From the NCBI GenBank assembly GCA_973895155.1, contig OZ316892.1, positions 6,262,001 through 6,326,000 on the forward strand: a DNA stretch of 64,000 bases, in the 5' to 3' direction. A program made the position numbers and the translations under genes. The notes under the pieces are model-generated. The model had not been told where the DNA came from, ran no database searches, and saw only the letters and a program-made list of their open reading frames with translations. Source of the stretch: Marsupella aquatica (Eukaryota; Marchantiophyta). Position 1 is the first letter of the stretch; each line of letters opens with the position of its first letter. This document shows positions 47,201 to 58,251 of this stretch, one piece after another.

Positions 47201-49674
47201 GAAACAGATCAATGGAGTGTTTCGCCATCAGAGAAACTCCTTTGGTGAGGCTTGTAAAGGTGGAGGCTCTTTGTGCATGATTTCGTATTCTGAAAGATAA
47301 ATTGGGATTTCGGAATTGTTTACTAATTACAAGATGTGGCATAAGGATTTTCAGTTGTTCATCGTAAGATCCATTGACAAAAGAGACTTACGGTATCTCT
47401 TCGTTTACATGTGTGCAGTGGTGCAAGCAGACGTACATTATCACCGCAAAGGACGGGACAATAATGTGGGTCTTCGAATAAGGGTGTGGTGGCCTCTTGA
47501 TCAAAAGTAAATACTGGCATACTTTGCTGGGAATGAGAGCACTCCTTTCTATGTACATACGGCTTACCTGTTATGGAGAAAATGAGATGAATTTGTGAAA
47601 CAATTCCGGAAATCTCTTCGACGTTCAAAAAAAACGATCTAGGAAAACAAAATGATAATATGTGGGATGCCGTAGTCCTCCTGTACAAACGCTTGCTTAT
47701 ATCCTGTGAAGATCGATGGATCTCTTAGTCCTCTCAAGCGAATGCAAAAAGGAGATTGACACAGGTCGAATAACCAGGAGAAGTTTAGAACGTTAATCAG
47801 TACAACCTGTTTGTACGTGGTCATTATCTATCGGTTTTATAATCGTGGTTTTCTATCTATTATTGCCACCTCTTTGCAGTAGAGAAATAAATTGGGGAAT
47901 AACCAAGGTATTACTTGCAGGTTCTACCACGGGAAAATTGTTCGCTATGATCCAACAATTGGTAAACATCAGGTACTAAACAGTGACCTTGTACATCAAG
48001 CTTTGTGGATGGATTGGGTCCGACATTCTAGTGACATCTGTTTCCTTTCTGTCTTGGAGGTTGTGGGTAGCTTGAGTGATGGATGGAAATATTTCCTATA
48101 CGTCGGATTCCATACTTCTATTAGTTTTGGATTACCGTGGAAAGATTCCTTCTTTTTTAGTGGCGGATAATTAGATTCGTACTTGATCGTAATCTGACCT
48201 TATCCCTCGCTTCGCAGATCAGGTATGATGACGGACAAGAAGAAGACCTTCATATGGCTAAGGAAAGGTGGGAGGTTGAGGAGAGAAAACCATCACGAGT
48301 GAGTCCTGCACATCTAGAACGATTTACTGAAGTTTGGTGTATACTTGGAGCTTCTTGTGAAGTTTGGGTGGGTGTATCTTTGTGTCAGTCTTCAGAAGTG
48401 CTTCGGCAAACGGATGCTGAAAGTCATCTCCATCAGCATTTGATGCGTTAGTTCTCTTCATGCAGCCAAAGAGAAGCCGTTCACCTGTACAGGACGAGAA
48501 TAATGACAAGTCGCATGTAGTTCGACTGAGGAGGTGTCCATCACCTATATCAGAAGAGAAGAATAGCACGACACATGTATTTCGGCTGCGGAGAGGTTCA
48601 TCACCTGTATTGGACGCGCAGTCTTGTGAACCAATGCTATTAGAGGCAAATGGAGTGCAGGCACATCGAATGGAGCTCAAGAAGGATCAGTCATCTTTCT
48701 CATTGCGGATGAGAGGCAAGTCTCCTACATTGGAGTCAAAAGGAACCCAGTCATCTACCTTGGAGAGGAAGAGTAGCGAGGTACTTCCAATGGAGTGTAG
48801 GAGAACCCGTTCGCGAATTTTGCAGCGAAGAAGAGGCCAAGCATCTACATTGAAGGAGGAAGGCAACGAATCACCTGCATTGCCAGAAGATAGACTCTCA
48901 CTCATAGTTTGCAAGCAGTACACTAGGTGGGTTATGTAGTTGCCTCTTAAAGATCTTTGGAATTGCATGGACTTCCATACATCCAATTTGAGAAAAGACT
49001 GAATGACTAATTTTCAGTTCATGCGCCCCAATAGCGACACAATGTGTCAGATTCATAGGCTGCTAACTGATGGTAACTGTCATTACAATTCAATTAGTTG
49101 GGATCCTACTTCTGATACGTAAGCACTGTATTTTCTCTCTCTTGCATGATTATCGAGGAATAGTTTGCAAGAAATGCCTGGTGTTGTGAGTTGCGCGTCA
49201 GACACGTCCACCTTCTTTTCCAAAGTATTAATAGGGATATATGTCTTGTTGCAGGCAACACTGTGCGCAAGCACTTGAATCCACATTGGATGATGATTGA
49301 TGTTGGAGCTCGCGGAGGTTTCTACGTAGTTCCAATCCGCATCTCCAGATCTAAGCCCGTGGTATTGGACTCATTTGGCCCAGCAGGGCATGGTTATCTG
49401 AGTTCGAACTTTGTAATTAATACCATTATTTGATGGTTTAGAAGGAGTCCTATACGAGAAACCATTTTTGCAAGCGGTGTTGGTAGATGCTCTCCATGCT
49501 TTCTGGTACTGCAACAGGCTAACGGTGATAGTGCTTGCGGTACCAGATGGATTGCTCGAACAGAACTTTGATTTGAAAGGGGGTGTAAAACTGTCGATGT
49601 ATGGAATGCCTTGGCGTTCAGATCCAGCCATGTATATTCTCCAGAGAAATACCCCAAAAGAAGATTGCCCATAA
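41293..49674 (+). CDS. ASHR3: ASHR3-like histone lysine methyltransferase (PHD, extended PHD, AWS, SET, Tudor-like, novel C-terminus)
   Basis: Predicted nuclear histone methyltransferase. Exon model: 41293-41403, 42144-42228, 42551-42807, 43533-43910, 44222-44369, 44611-44722, 44988-45087, 45365-45443, 45939-46110, 46402-46482, 46770-46965, 47355-47506, 47921-47972, 48218-48298, 48466-48930, 49018-49072, 49255-49392 and 49442-49674. This gives about 964 residues, all phases matching. Visible in order: PHD finger (CAICEDFGELLCCERC, about residue 107), extended PHD (CFDCKEYGRFKENLHRC...HHYCDACW), LNRPPSYVHIRRNIYLV as in Arabidopsis ASHR3, Cys-rich AWS, SET (EHCGWGLKADEDI, FYMCEI, RFINHSCCPN, FVSYDY) and post-SET CHCGASGC. 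After these come a Tudor-like VGLRIRVWWPLDQKFYHGK...IRYDDGQEEDL, an Arg/Ser-rich repeat exon and an unrecognised C-terminal domain. SET and PHD exons are secure. The first two exons, the joins at 46,965-47,355 and 48,930-49,255, and the ATG (42,631 is an alternative) are not. Arabidopsis ASHR3 is about 500 residues and lacks the extra ends. Confidence 0.88.
41423..41455 (+). repeat. GGCAGA hexanucleotide microsatellite
   Basis: Four to five tandem copies of AGAGGC at about 41,430-41,453, just after the proposed donor of the first exon of the SET-domain gene. Confidence 0.8.
48466..48930 (+). repeat. Internal protein repeat in one exon of the SET-domain gene
   Basis: This 155-codon exon encodes about eight imperfect units of 17-20 residues built as R-L/M-R-R-x-x-S-P-x-L-E followed by an acidic stretch (for example VRLRRCPSPISEEKNS and FRLRRGSSPVLDAQ). 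The DNA shows matching diverged repeats (TCACCTGTA, TTGGA-CG). The result is an Arg/Ser/Glu-rich, probably disordered linker between the Tudor-like and C-terminal domains. Confidence 0.7.
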
Positions 49675-50270
49675 AACCCCAAAGCAATTGTAGGTGATAC
49701 TCTCAAAAGTTTGCAACACACTAGGACCATTTCCCAGAGTTAGCTCAGAGAATCACTACTTTAACAGGTCACTAGCCCAATGCCTGCAGTGGTTCGTTGC
49801 AGCCGGGTTTTGCAGTTGGGTTGTAGTTATGGAAGTGATGCTGGCACAAAAATTGTGTCTTTCCTAAAAGTCTCATTGCAGAAAGTGTGGCCAGGTGCTT
49901 GTGATAATGTTGTTGTTGCATGAAATATAGGTTTTAAAATGATGTTTATGTTTCCAAGGTGTTCGCAAGGAATGTTGCATGAGGAGGATGATTGCAAGTT
50001 GAAAGCAGGGGATAGCAGGCTTACAATGGGTAAGGAGAGTTGGGGTGAGAATTGAGGCAAAAGTTGAAGCGAGACACAGGGAACCACAGCAAGGTCACTT
50101 CGGATGTGATTGCGGATGGTGTGATGGCAGATGGCACAAAAAAATTAACTATCCCCTGTGTTACTCCCCTTTGTACTTTTGCCTTCGCACACCCCCTTTC
50201 GTACCTCCAGTATCCTCTTTTCCTCTCTCCCTCACTGCCAGTCCCTCCGACTCCCCATCCCAGTAAGCTG
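49675..50270. other. 3' UTR of the SET-domain gene and spacer
   Basis: Nothing coding is supported. A CT-rich stretch lies at 50,160-50,265. Confidence 0.35.
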
Positions 50271-50271
50271 C

Positions 50272-50391
50272 GTGCAAAATATTGTCAAGTGAAATGACTG
50301 AGGGATTAGCTACGCAAAATATTGTCAAGTGAAATGACTGAGGGATTAGCTACGCAAAATATTGTCAAGTGAAATGACTGAGGGATTAGCT
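50272..50391. repeat. 40-bp tandem repeat, three units
   Basis: Three almost identical units (GCAAAATATTGTCAAGTGAA, ATGACTGAGGGATTAGCTAC) run from 50,272 to 50,391. Identity is near complete, so the expansion is recent. Confidence 0.92.
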
Positions 50392-52589
50392 TGATGGGAT
50401 CCAAAAATTGAAATGTGTTAATTGATAAGACCCCTGAGTGATCCAGACCCTTGATTGAACTTGAATCAACATACCCAAAACTTCAGAGGTCCTACAAAGT
50501 GACGCAATTCATTTTGGGAAACCCTAAATCCCTCGAAATGACTTGGTGGACAAAAATGATTGTGGACTAAAATGTGTGAGGTGCCAGTGGGGTATAAAGT
50601 AAAGTAATTCTAGGGGAAGACTAACAGAAAGCTTCATGCTAATAGAAGATTGTTAACAATCCACAGAAATAAGGCGTCAATTAAATGATCAATCTCCTTA
50701 GTACTTGATGAAATTTGTCAATCTTCAATTCATTGTAAAGCTGGAGAAATTTAGAAACTCATGACCTCTTTAATATTTTATAAAATCTCCAATCTCACTC
50801 ATTGGAAAGGTAGAGAAAATTAGAAACTCATAATCTCCTTGGTACTCGATTAAATCTTCCTTGCGGCCCTATTAAAAACAAAATGAATTCGTCAATTTTC
50901 TATCATTTCATTCCTTGAAAAGCGATGATCGACCAAGTAGATCATGCAATAACAAAGATGATGTTTTAACATTTCCCATTTCTAATAGATGAGGCAAAAG
51001 ATCAACAAGTATGTCCCACTTTGCTGAAGCCCACTAAATTCTGAACTTTGAAAAGTTGTTTCCATAACAACACGCAAAGTTGCTGCCTCAATACCAACGG
51101 ATAAACCAAGTGATTTTCCAAGTGACAAGTGTCTTGCGAAGCGGCCTATCCAACAATTGGGCTTCATTGCCAAATCTGATATGGATTAGCTATTGCTAGG
51201 TTTGGAGAATTCAAGTTGACAGAAAGTAGAGTGATGTATGCCTCCTACTTTGGTAAAGTCAACGAGTCTTGAGGGTGAAATTTGAGCAATATACATATCC
51301 TGACAACATCTTCCTTGGAAATGTTTTTTTCAGTTTATTAAGATAATGACCATGAAAACCCCATGGCGAGGAAAAGCAGGAAGAATCACACCACACCAAT
51401 ACAGCAACCCTCAACCAGGAGGGCAAAGAATCCTGACAACATCTTGTCTATCATCTCCATTGATTTGCTCTCATTCGTGCAAGCCATGAGTTCATTATCA
51501 TTTGAGCGGCTTGTTTCGGAAGGACCACAATAATTGTTTGGTTGATGACATCATGTGGTGAGCAAAGTGCTGCTAATCAAGTGGACTGGGATGGGACTGC
51601 ATTAGTGGACTTACTGAGCTGTTAGTTCTCACTATGAGCTTACCATCTCAGATTACAAGCTCTCTCGGGTGGCACTCAATACGAGCTATGGGACTGTTTT
51701 CTTCTATGCCCAAGTAGGTAACTATTGCAACATCTGTCTCACATTTGGGAGCCAGTACAAGTCCTTTCATGTATTCTTTGCATGTAAACTAGTTTGCAGA
51801 ACAAGAAAGGCTGAATCTTATGGAATTTTGTAAGTTTTTTCTTTGCAAATGGTTCTAAGCCTGGTTGTAAGTTGACTAGGTATAGCTAGGGTCCTAAATA
51901 CTTTAAACAGTATTAGTAAACTGAGAGTTCAATATCAGAAACAAATGACCATGATGTTCTACTTAGTTCATGTCCACAGAAGTCACCGTTGATAGGAGTT
52001 TTGTTCAACTTAGTCAAATGGTCGATGGAAACCTTTTAAATGGTTTTGAATAGGCATTGCCAGCCGAGAACTTCTTGCTCTTTGCTATATAATGCAACGT
52101 CCTTGGCACACGATTTGTGTGAGTTCAATGATAGCTTGTCACAAGACGTCACCTTCAAACACAATTGAGACAATCTTGAACTCCACCTGATTTCTTCAAT
52201 ATTCTATAGTGCACAATTGAGATGATCCTAAACTCCACGTGATTTTTTTTAATATTCTAGAGTGCTACAGTATGTGACTATAGCGCAAGGAAAATATTCT
52301 TTTTGGTACTAGAAAATACTCTTTGGGGCGCCTGTTCTAAAGCCCAGGGCTATCACTCCCCTCCCTGTGGCTCGAGTCAACGATTTGGATCAATTTCAGG
52401 GAGAGCACCGGGAATGCTTGATTTGGGGGACATAGTGACCTTTTTCGATCCAGGATTCTGAATTTGTTGTTGGCGGGGTTGATGTGGATTGGTGCCAAGG
52501 ACAGGAGCTATTCTTGTGAAGAAGGGGATAGGCTCAGTAGATATGGATAGCTGAGATGTGATGGCGCCACCTATAGACAGCAAGAGCTA
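50392..52589. other. AT-rich intergenic region
   Basis: No supported gene. Short local duplications occur: AATTTAGAAACTCATGA and AATTAGAAACTCATAA at about 50,747-50,835, and the phrase TTGAACTCCACCTGATTT / CTAAACTCCACGTGATTT at 52,175-52,245. Confidence 0.35.
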
Positions 52590-54887
52590 CAATGTTCACC
52601 GTAATTAGTGTTATGCAAGAATTAGTGTTAGTATAAAATTAGTTATGACGGGGCCAATGCCCCCAGAGAATGATTTTTAAGGGGTAGTAGTGACGCACAC
52701 ATGTAAATAAATAGATTTGTGTCAAGTTTTTTTTTGCTTTTGTTCTCTTACAACCTCGCCAGAGATAGTTTACGCAAAATATAGATGAGGTGAGTGTCGA
52801 TGTTTTTTATGTCCTCTTAATTTTAGTTGTCGGCCAAGCTCAGGAAAAGGGGGGGTTAAGTTGGCCACTGGCCGGTGCAAGACTAGGCATGTACCCTAAT
52901 GCCCTCCCATGTAGGAGCCGGGGGATTTCCTTTCTTTCTATTTTTTAGGCGGCCATAGTATTAGAGTAATGTGGGCCGGGTCGAAATGTGTGAGTGGCCA
53001 AACACCACTTTGACCCTTGCCAGGAAGAGATAGGGAAAAGGAGCTTTGGAGTGGGCCATACACAAAAATATTTAAAATAATAATAAATTTAAAAGAGCCT
53101 TGGCCATTTGGAGACCCCAACCAGGAGTATCTTTGCACCTGGGGGAGGACCCAAAAGAGCCCCGGACACCGGAGGGCAAGCCCAAGGAGACCCCGGCCAG
53201 GAGGACAGTGATTACTAGAAGCAAGCAGTCAGATGAAGGTTAGTACGTGAGCCATACGGACCTTGGCCACACAAAAGTTGAATTTTCAATCTTCTCAGAA
53301 CCAAGAACTTATAGGCTTATTGGAAGGAGCTCACCGAGCTAAATCCAACAAGGTAAGACATGCCCCAAACGGAGTTAAAATGAGGGAGATACGGGCCGGA
53401 GTGTTTTTGTGACGAATTCCAGGACGAATTGGGGTCCAACGTCGTACGGACGTCTGTACATACTTCAGGTGAGTGACCCCGGCCAATTCCCGGCATGCGG
53501 CCTTGGCCAAAGTACCTCATATGATGTCGTGATGGGAGGCCGGGACCGTATGGACGACTTGGACGTGACAATGACCAGGGTAGAATCCAAGACTCGATAA
53601 GCCATATCTCGGGTGTCTGATGTCCGTTTTGGGAGCCGATTTCGGGGTTACGATCAGGATGGCAGTGGCTATTCAGAAACGTTCTCAGGACAAGATTTCG
53701 AGCAAGTTATACTTTCGACAATTTTCATGGTCAGGGTAGTGGGAGGCGGAGGCAGCCACGTAGTAGGAAGGCAGGCCATGGCCTACATAGGACTTACTCT
53801 AGTTTTTTTGTAGTTGATGTGATGGCCAACGAAGGCACCATTGGCCGCCCATAGGTAGCAATAGGGTTAGGAGTGCATGTATGTGCCGCATGTATAGAAA
53901 GCTTTTAGGTTAGAGGCGCCGCCAATGGATGGCGGCCAGCCAAGGCAGTGGCCACCGCCACACCCCCTAGGGCTTGTGTGTTCACGCGTTGTTGTTTTTG
54001 GTATTTAACCAACAGCCCCTGGTAGGAGTTGGGGGGACTCACTCTAGTGTTATTTTGTGAGGATTAGCCTTCAACAAGAATAGGGAATTGATCTGGAGTA
54101 TTGAGGTGGAGAGGTGCTCATTGTACCATGAGGTAGGAGTTGAGTAGACGACAGGAGGCCGCGTTGCCCATGCAATGTGTTACCTTGGCCACTAAAAGAT
54201 ATAGATTCGGTTGAATTTTCAGGAATTCTTGTGTGATGTTCTCTCTCTTTGTTGCACAATTGTGTCCTCCCTTAGCGTGAATGTTTAGAAAAACTTACAT
54301 GGTTTGGTTGATCCTATGAGTGGGAGAGTGGTGACAGCACTTTGCCAAAGGCCAGGAGGAGTAGGAACAAGATAGTCCACGGGACTTCGTCAAAAGCAGA
54401 GTACACATATAGTCGGTAGACTTGTTTCAGGAGCGAAAATGAATATACTCATCCTTAGTAGGAAATTAATCCATATAGCGTCCCTCCACGTCCCTGTCAT
54501 ACGATACAAACGATTCTTAGTGGAAACCAAACGGTATTTGTTGTGTTAATCATTTGATAAGCAGGTGACATTAGTGTTACTAACACTAATTTTGGTAAAA
54601 ATGATTTTGAGTCCAAGTAACACTAATTTTGGTCGGTTTTCAAAACAGTTTTTTCACTTTAGTTTAAATTGCTTGTAAAAAATGGATGATCTTGAGTCCA
54701 AAGTAACATGAATTGTTGTGAATTTTTCAAAATAGTTTTTTCCCTCTATTTTTCCACTCTTAAGACAATGTGCGCAAAAATTGTGTGAGCAGTAAATTAG
54801 TGTGACTAACACTAATTCGTGAGTAAACCCTTAAAATGGGTGCTCTCAAATTAGTGTTAGTCACACTAATTATGGTGAACAGTGTGC
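52590..54887. mobile_element. Putative CACTA-like nonautonomous transposon of about 2.3 kb
   Basis: The left end reads CAATGTTCACCGTAATTAGT and the reverse complement of the right end reads CACTGTTCACCATAATTAGT. Both subterminal regions hold many copies, in both orientations, of AATTAGTGT(T/GAC) and AACACTAATT: at least two at 52,600-52,635 and about eight at 54,565-54,870. Terminal CACT-G plus dense subterminal repeats is typical of the CACTA superfamily. The interior (52,800-54,060) is distinctly GC-richer, with repeated TTGGCCA and GGCCTTGGCCA words, and carries no convincing protein. A 3-bp target duplication is not evident. Confidence 0.55.
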
Positions 54888-55039
54888 TTGATTATGGTTT
54901 GATGGTGTCCATATCATTTGTCAAAAGCAATGATCAGGATAGTTTGTGGCTATGTGAGGGATTGGGCAGTTTGAATCCAAGTTGATCTAGTAAGCAATTA
55001 GCTTCACTCATCATGAAAGTACAAGCAAATTCCAAAGTG

Positions 55040-55880
55040 CAAAGTTGTGCTCACAAGATTTCAGATAGACCCTTCTTAAAAAATTGTTTTGCTCTTTCAA
55101 GATTGCCATATTTGTGCTCTAGCTGCCTTAACTTAAGATGAAATTGAGCAGATGCTCTAAAATTCTCCTGAGAAAAAAATTGGCAAACCTTCAAATAAAT
55201 CATCTTGGCAGTGGTACGTGCTTGTATACACTGTACCAACTTATGTAATCATTGGAAAAACCTCTGCAAGAACTCCTTCATTCTGAGTTGGTCCACGTTA
55301 AGTAAGGATGTGGCCTCCATGCTGGTGGATCTGAACTCTATCAAGAATGTTTGCTTGAACATAGCCCAATCAGCCTTGACCTTGGCCAACAATGAAATGA
55401 ACCATGGGCCTATCTCTCCTCTCATCATTCCAGGAATGGTAGTGAGCTTGTGTGTAGACTCTCCATTAACTTCAATAATTCCCTTGAACTCTTTGACCTA
55501 TTCATGTGGATCATCTTTTGGTCTTCCTTAAAAGGAATGTACTGAACACAGGTAAATTGAGCAGCCGCCATCATTGGGAACGGCCTTCTTGTTGCTGCTG
55601 GTAGTACTATGATTTGTGCCACTAGGGGTAGTGTGATGAGCTCAAGACTTGAACTTCTCAAAAGCTCAGGTTGCACAACCACAAAGGGCTCCCCTTCCTT
55701 GGGCAGTTGGTCTCCATCCGGTTCTTGAGCCGGTACTTTGTCTAGATGTATGGCCTTGTTACGTTGAGCCACCTCCTCTTGCACCCCAAGAGGTACTCCC
55801 AAATCCAATGGCAACCTCCTCTTGTCTGCAAGTTGTAACCGCTCTTCAACAACAACTCTTTGTCTAGTACTGATCCAAGA
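55040..55880 (-). pseudogene. LTR-retrotransposon gag relic
   Basis: Minus-strand reading gives pieces of a plant gag protein interrupted by stops. In order they are AAQFTCVQYIPFKEDQK, then VNGESTHKLTTIPGMMRG and IGPWFISLLAKVKADWAMFK, QTFLIEFRS, and VQCIQARTTAKMIYLKVCQF with ASAQFHLKLRQLEH. The spacing of the W-F...W...F residues is that of the gag core of plant Ty3 elements. Several in-frame stops and frame changes mark it as dead. No pol is present nearby. Confidence 0.65.
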
Positions 55881-55881
55881 G

Positions 55882-56290
55882 TGTTAGATATTGCTCTAGT
55901 CTTGTGACTCATGAGCTAACCACAGTTAGTCTAACTCGGGTTAGGACTTAGCTAATGTTAGCGGTAGTGCTGTTGTGCATATAGTCAGGGCTGATGCCAG
56001 ACCCTGGTGGAACTTAGGCTCATTGTTACGGAGCTAGTTGAGAGATAGGGAGAGCTTGTGCTGTGGATGCTTGGTATGGCCGATCGGCCTAGAGTGCAGT
56101 AAAGCTCTTATGTGTTCCCGTGGACGTAGCCTCATGTGGAGGTGAACCACGTATCTCTCTGTGTCGACTCTTGTGCGTTGGATGGATTCATGGGCTTGCC
56201 GTTGCGAATGTCGTCTTTGCTCAACAAAGAGGGCTAGCTCCAGTATTGGCGTATGTGTGTGTTGGGGACTTCCTCTACCTCCCTGGCCTT
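55882..56290 (+). mobile_element. LTR fragment
   Basis: Begins TGTTAGATATTGCTC and shares with 61,790-62,137 (opposite strand) the phrases AGGCTCATTGTTACGGAG, GTGGATGCTTGGTATGGCC, GTGTTCCCGTGGACGTA and GGTGAACCACGTATCTCTC. TG at the start and the long conserved block suggest one LTR of a retrotransposon family. It adjoins the gag relic. Confidence 0.65.
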
Positions 56291-56954
56291 CTCCCTTTTG
56301 ACATCCCGTGAGACCTGCATGCCAAGCTCACACAAAATTTATCCAATAAAATCTTCTCAAACATCAACCATCGCCAGCTGCGTTGCGGTTGACGTAGTAC
56401 TACAACAAAGTAACCAATGTTTTCCCAAGTATCAACTGTCACAAGTTGCATTGTGGTTGATACGTCTATAATAAAATCCAAATAAACGTAGCTCCCCTCC
56501 TTCTGCAATCAAACAAGAAGAAAGTTTCTTTGGCAACAATGCCAAAAACAGGACTACACTTATGTGAACAACTTGTGAAACCATTTAAGGGCCGGAATGA
56601 AAGAAAAAAGGAAAAAAGTGAGTCAGATAGGTTTGGGGACAAACAAGAAAACAGGTGGAAGGTTAGTGTGGGAAAGAGGGGGAAAATTTGGGGTTGCAAA
56701 TTCAGGTTTAATAAACATTATATATGTAATTCTCTCATTCCACCACTAACAATGGTCCAACACAAAAACAAGATCAAAGTCTTTAATGGTGGAAATGAGA
56801 TAACCTTTGTGGGAGGACATGTGTTAGATTACTCACAAACATTGAACCAAGGGTCCACAAACTAATTTTGGGTGGTTTATGGAGGAGCTAAGATTTGGAG
56901 AGGCAGAAATAAAAAATGTCTGAGGCCTTTAATGGTACTATGGCCCTGTTATAA
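56291..56954. other. Spacer, no supported gene
   Basis: Contains two variants of CAACTGTCACAAGTTGCATT / CATCGCCAGCTGCGTTGCG at about 56,365-56,455. The plus-strand frame at 56,530-56,865 shows no recognisable motif and probably belongs to repeat debris. Confidence 0.3.
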
Positions 56955-57787
56955 TTAGTTTGTGGACCCCTTGGCTAATAAAATCAGGGGAAGAGTCGAT
57001 CTGAGCTGTCTCCATTTCTTATCTCCGGAAATCTCGTCCGTCCATCATAATGGCCAATCTATGGCTCAAAAGAAAGATCTCAAATAGATATATGGATGGG
57101 TTCTGTCCGTTTTGCAAATGGGTTAATATTTTTCAAATGAAAAATTAAACAAATCCAAGCCTTCCTAGCCGTCGATTTTGTTGATTTTACGATCTTTGCA
57201 GTCCATTTTGTAATGCCTCTAGAAATCGTATCCATCCATGTTAGAAGGCGATCTAGGGTGCAAAAGAAAGATTTCAATGAGATCTACGACCGGGTATTTT
57301 TGTTTTGAGAATGAGTAAATAGTTTTGAGTATAAAATTTGATGAACTTTCAAGATTCTAGCCATTCCTCCTCCCCGATCATGGGTTTCTATGTGCTCTTC
57401 CCAACATTAATGGTCGTACAATACGAGAGGTCCTTACATACCGGGAGTTGCGGTTTAACAAGGAAGTTATCAAGTTAGTTATTAGTCATTATTTATTATA
57501 TGAGAAATATTTTTTATAAATCTTTGTTTTTAATTTTTAAAATTGGAAATGTAACTAAAACGGTTACATAGTGACAGTTTTAACTGTCTTGCTCTTTGCA
57601 TTTCTAATGTTTTTACTTTTCTTTTTACGGTATGGTGTCCCAAAATTTACACCCAAATTAACATAAACACGAATAAAAATTATAAGTTTGATTGACAAAA
57701 CCCATGAATCTTGTTTGTTGCGGTTGTTGTTGACATGGCACGTTGTGGTGCCAGGAATTTTGGAAGGGACCTCTAGTGAGGTCCGTA
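56955..57787 (-). mobile_element. Dispersed nonautonomous element, copy B
   Basis: Inverted copy of 7884-8722, similar throughout apart from small indels. It starts TTAGTTTGTGGACCCCTTGG and ends GACCTCTAGTGAGGTCCGTA. It ends about 465 bp upstream of the EMB514-like start codon, so it lies in or next to that promoter. Confidence 0.8.
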
Positions 57788-58251
57788 ATAATAGAAATAA
57801 AAAATATTTTAGACCTATAAATGTGTTAGTGCCCTCTTATCTTACAAGGGCAGTGTGGGCAAATATAGCCCCCTCAAGACTCGACCTCATTTTTCTAGGG
57901 CGTTATATGGCCCACAATGCCCTCTTAACAGGGGCGTTACTAAATGCTTACTACCGAGCATTACCCAACGAGATGCAAGAGAGCGACAATCTTGCAACCG
58001 ACTCGATCCTCAGCGCTTGCCAAGATTTGATTGACCATCAAGCGGTGGACACCCACACGAACTGTTAAAGCATTAGAGCCATTTGCTTGCAACGACGACA
58101 GATCTCTTGCTTGATTTCTGCAGTTGTGATTCACTCGTTCGAAAGAAAGAATCTTGCATTGGTGTGTTGAACTGAAAGCCAGCGCTCTTGTTTCTCTGCG
58201 CAACTCTGCGGTGAGTGATAGATTTCAATTTGACGGGATTTGACGGGAACG
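57788..58251 (+). promoter_or_regulatory. Promoter and 5' UTR region of the EMB514-like gene
   Basis: The remaining unique sequence between repeat copy B and the start codon. CG content rises from about 57,960. A GTGAGTGATAG phrase at 58,211 resembles a splice donor, so a 5' UTR intron cannot be excluded, although the ATG lies only 41 bases beyond. No clear TATA box. Confidence 0.4.

Noticed and set aside
49261-49310. Alternative end of the SET protein (TQHCAQALESTLDDD then stop)
   Set aside because: Arises from using the donor at 49,119; the alternative join keeps a longer protein-like frame and a further coding exon. It remains possible as an isoform.
53017-53211. Basic Pro-rich open frames in the CACTA-like core
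   Set aside because: Short, compositionally driven, no family match.
54301-54330. TTGGTTGATCCTAT phrase resembling the start of 18S rRNA
   Set aside because: Only about a dozen bases match and no further rRNA sequence follows.
57688-58068. 126-codon frame just upstream of EMB514
   Set aside because: Begins inside the end of the dispersed repeat and has no ATG-supported or recognisable protein.
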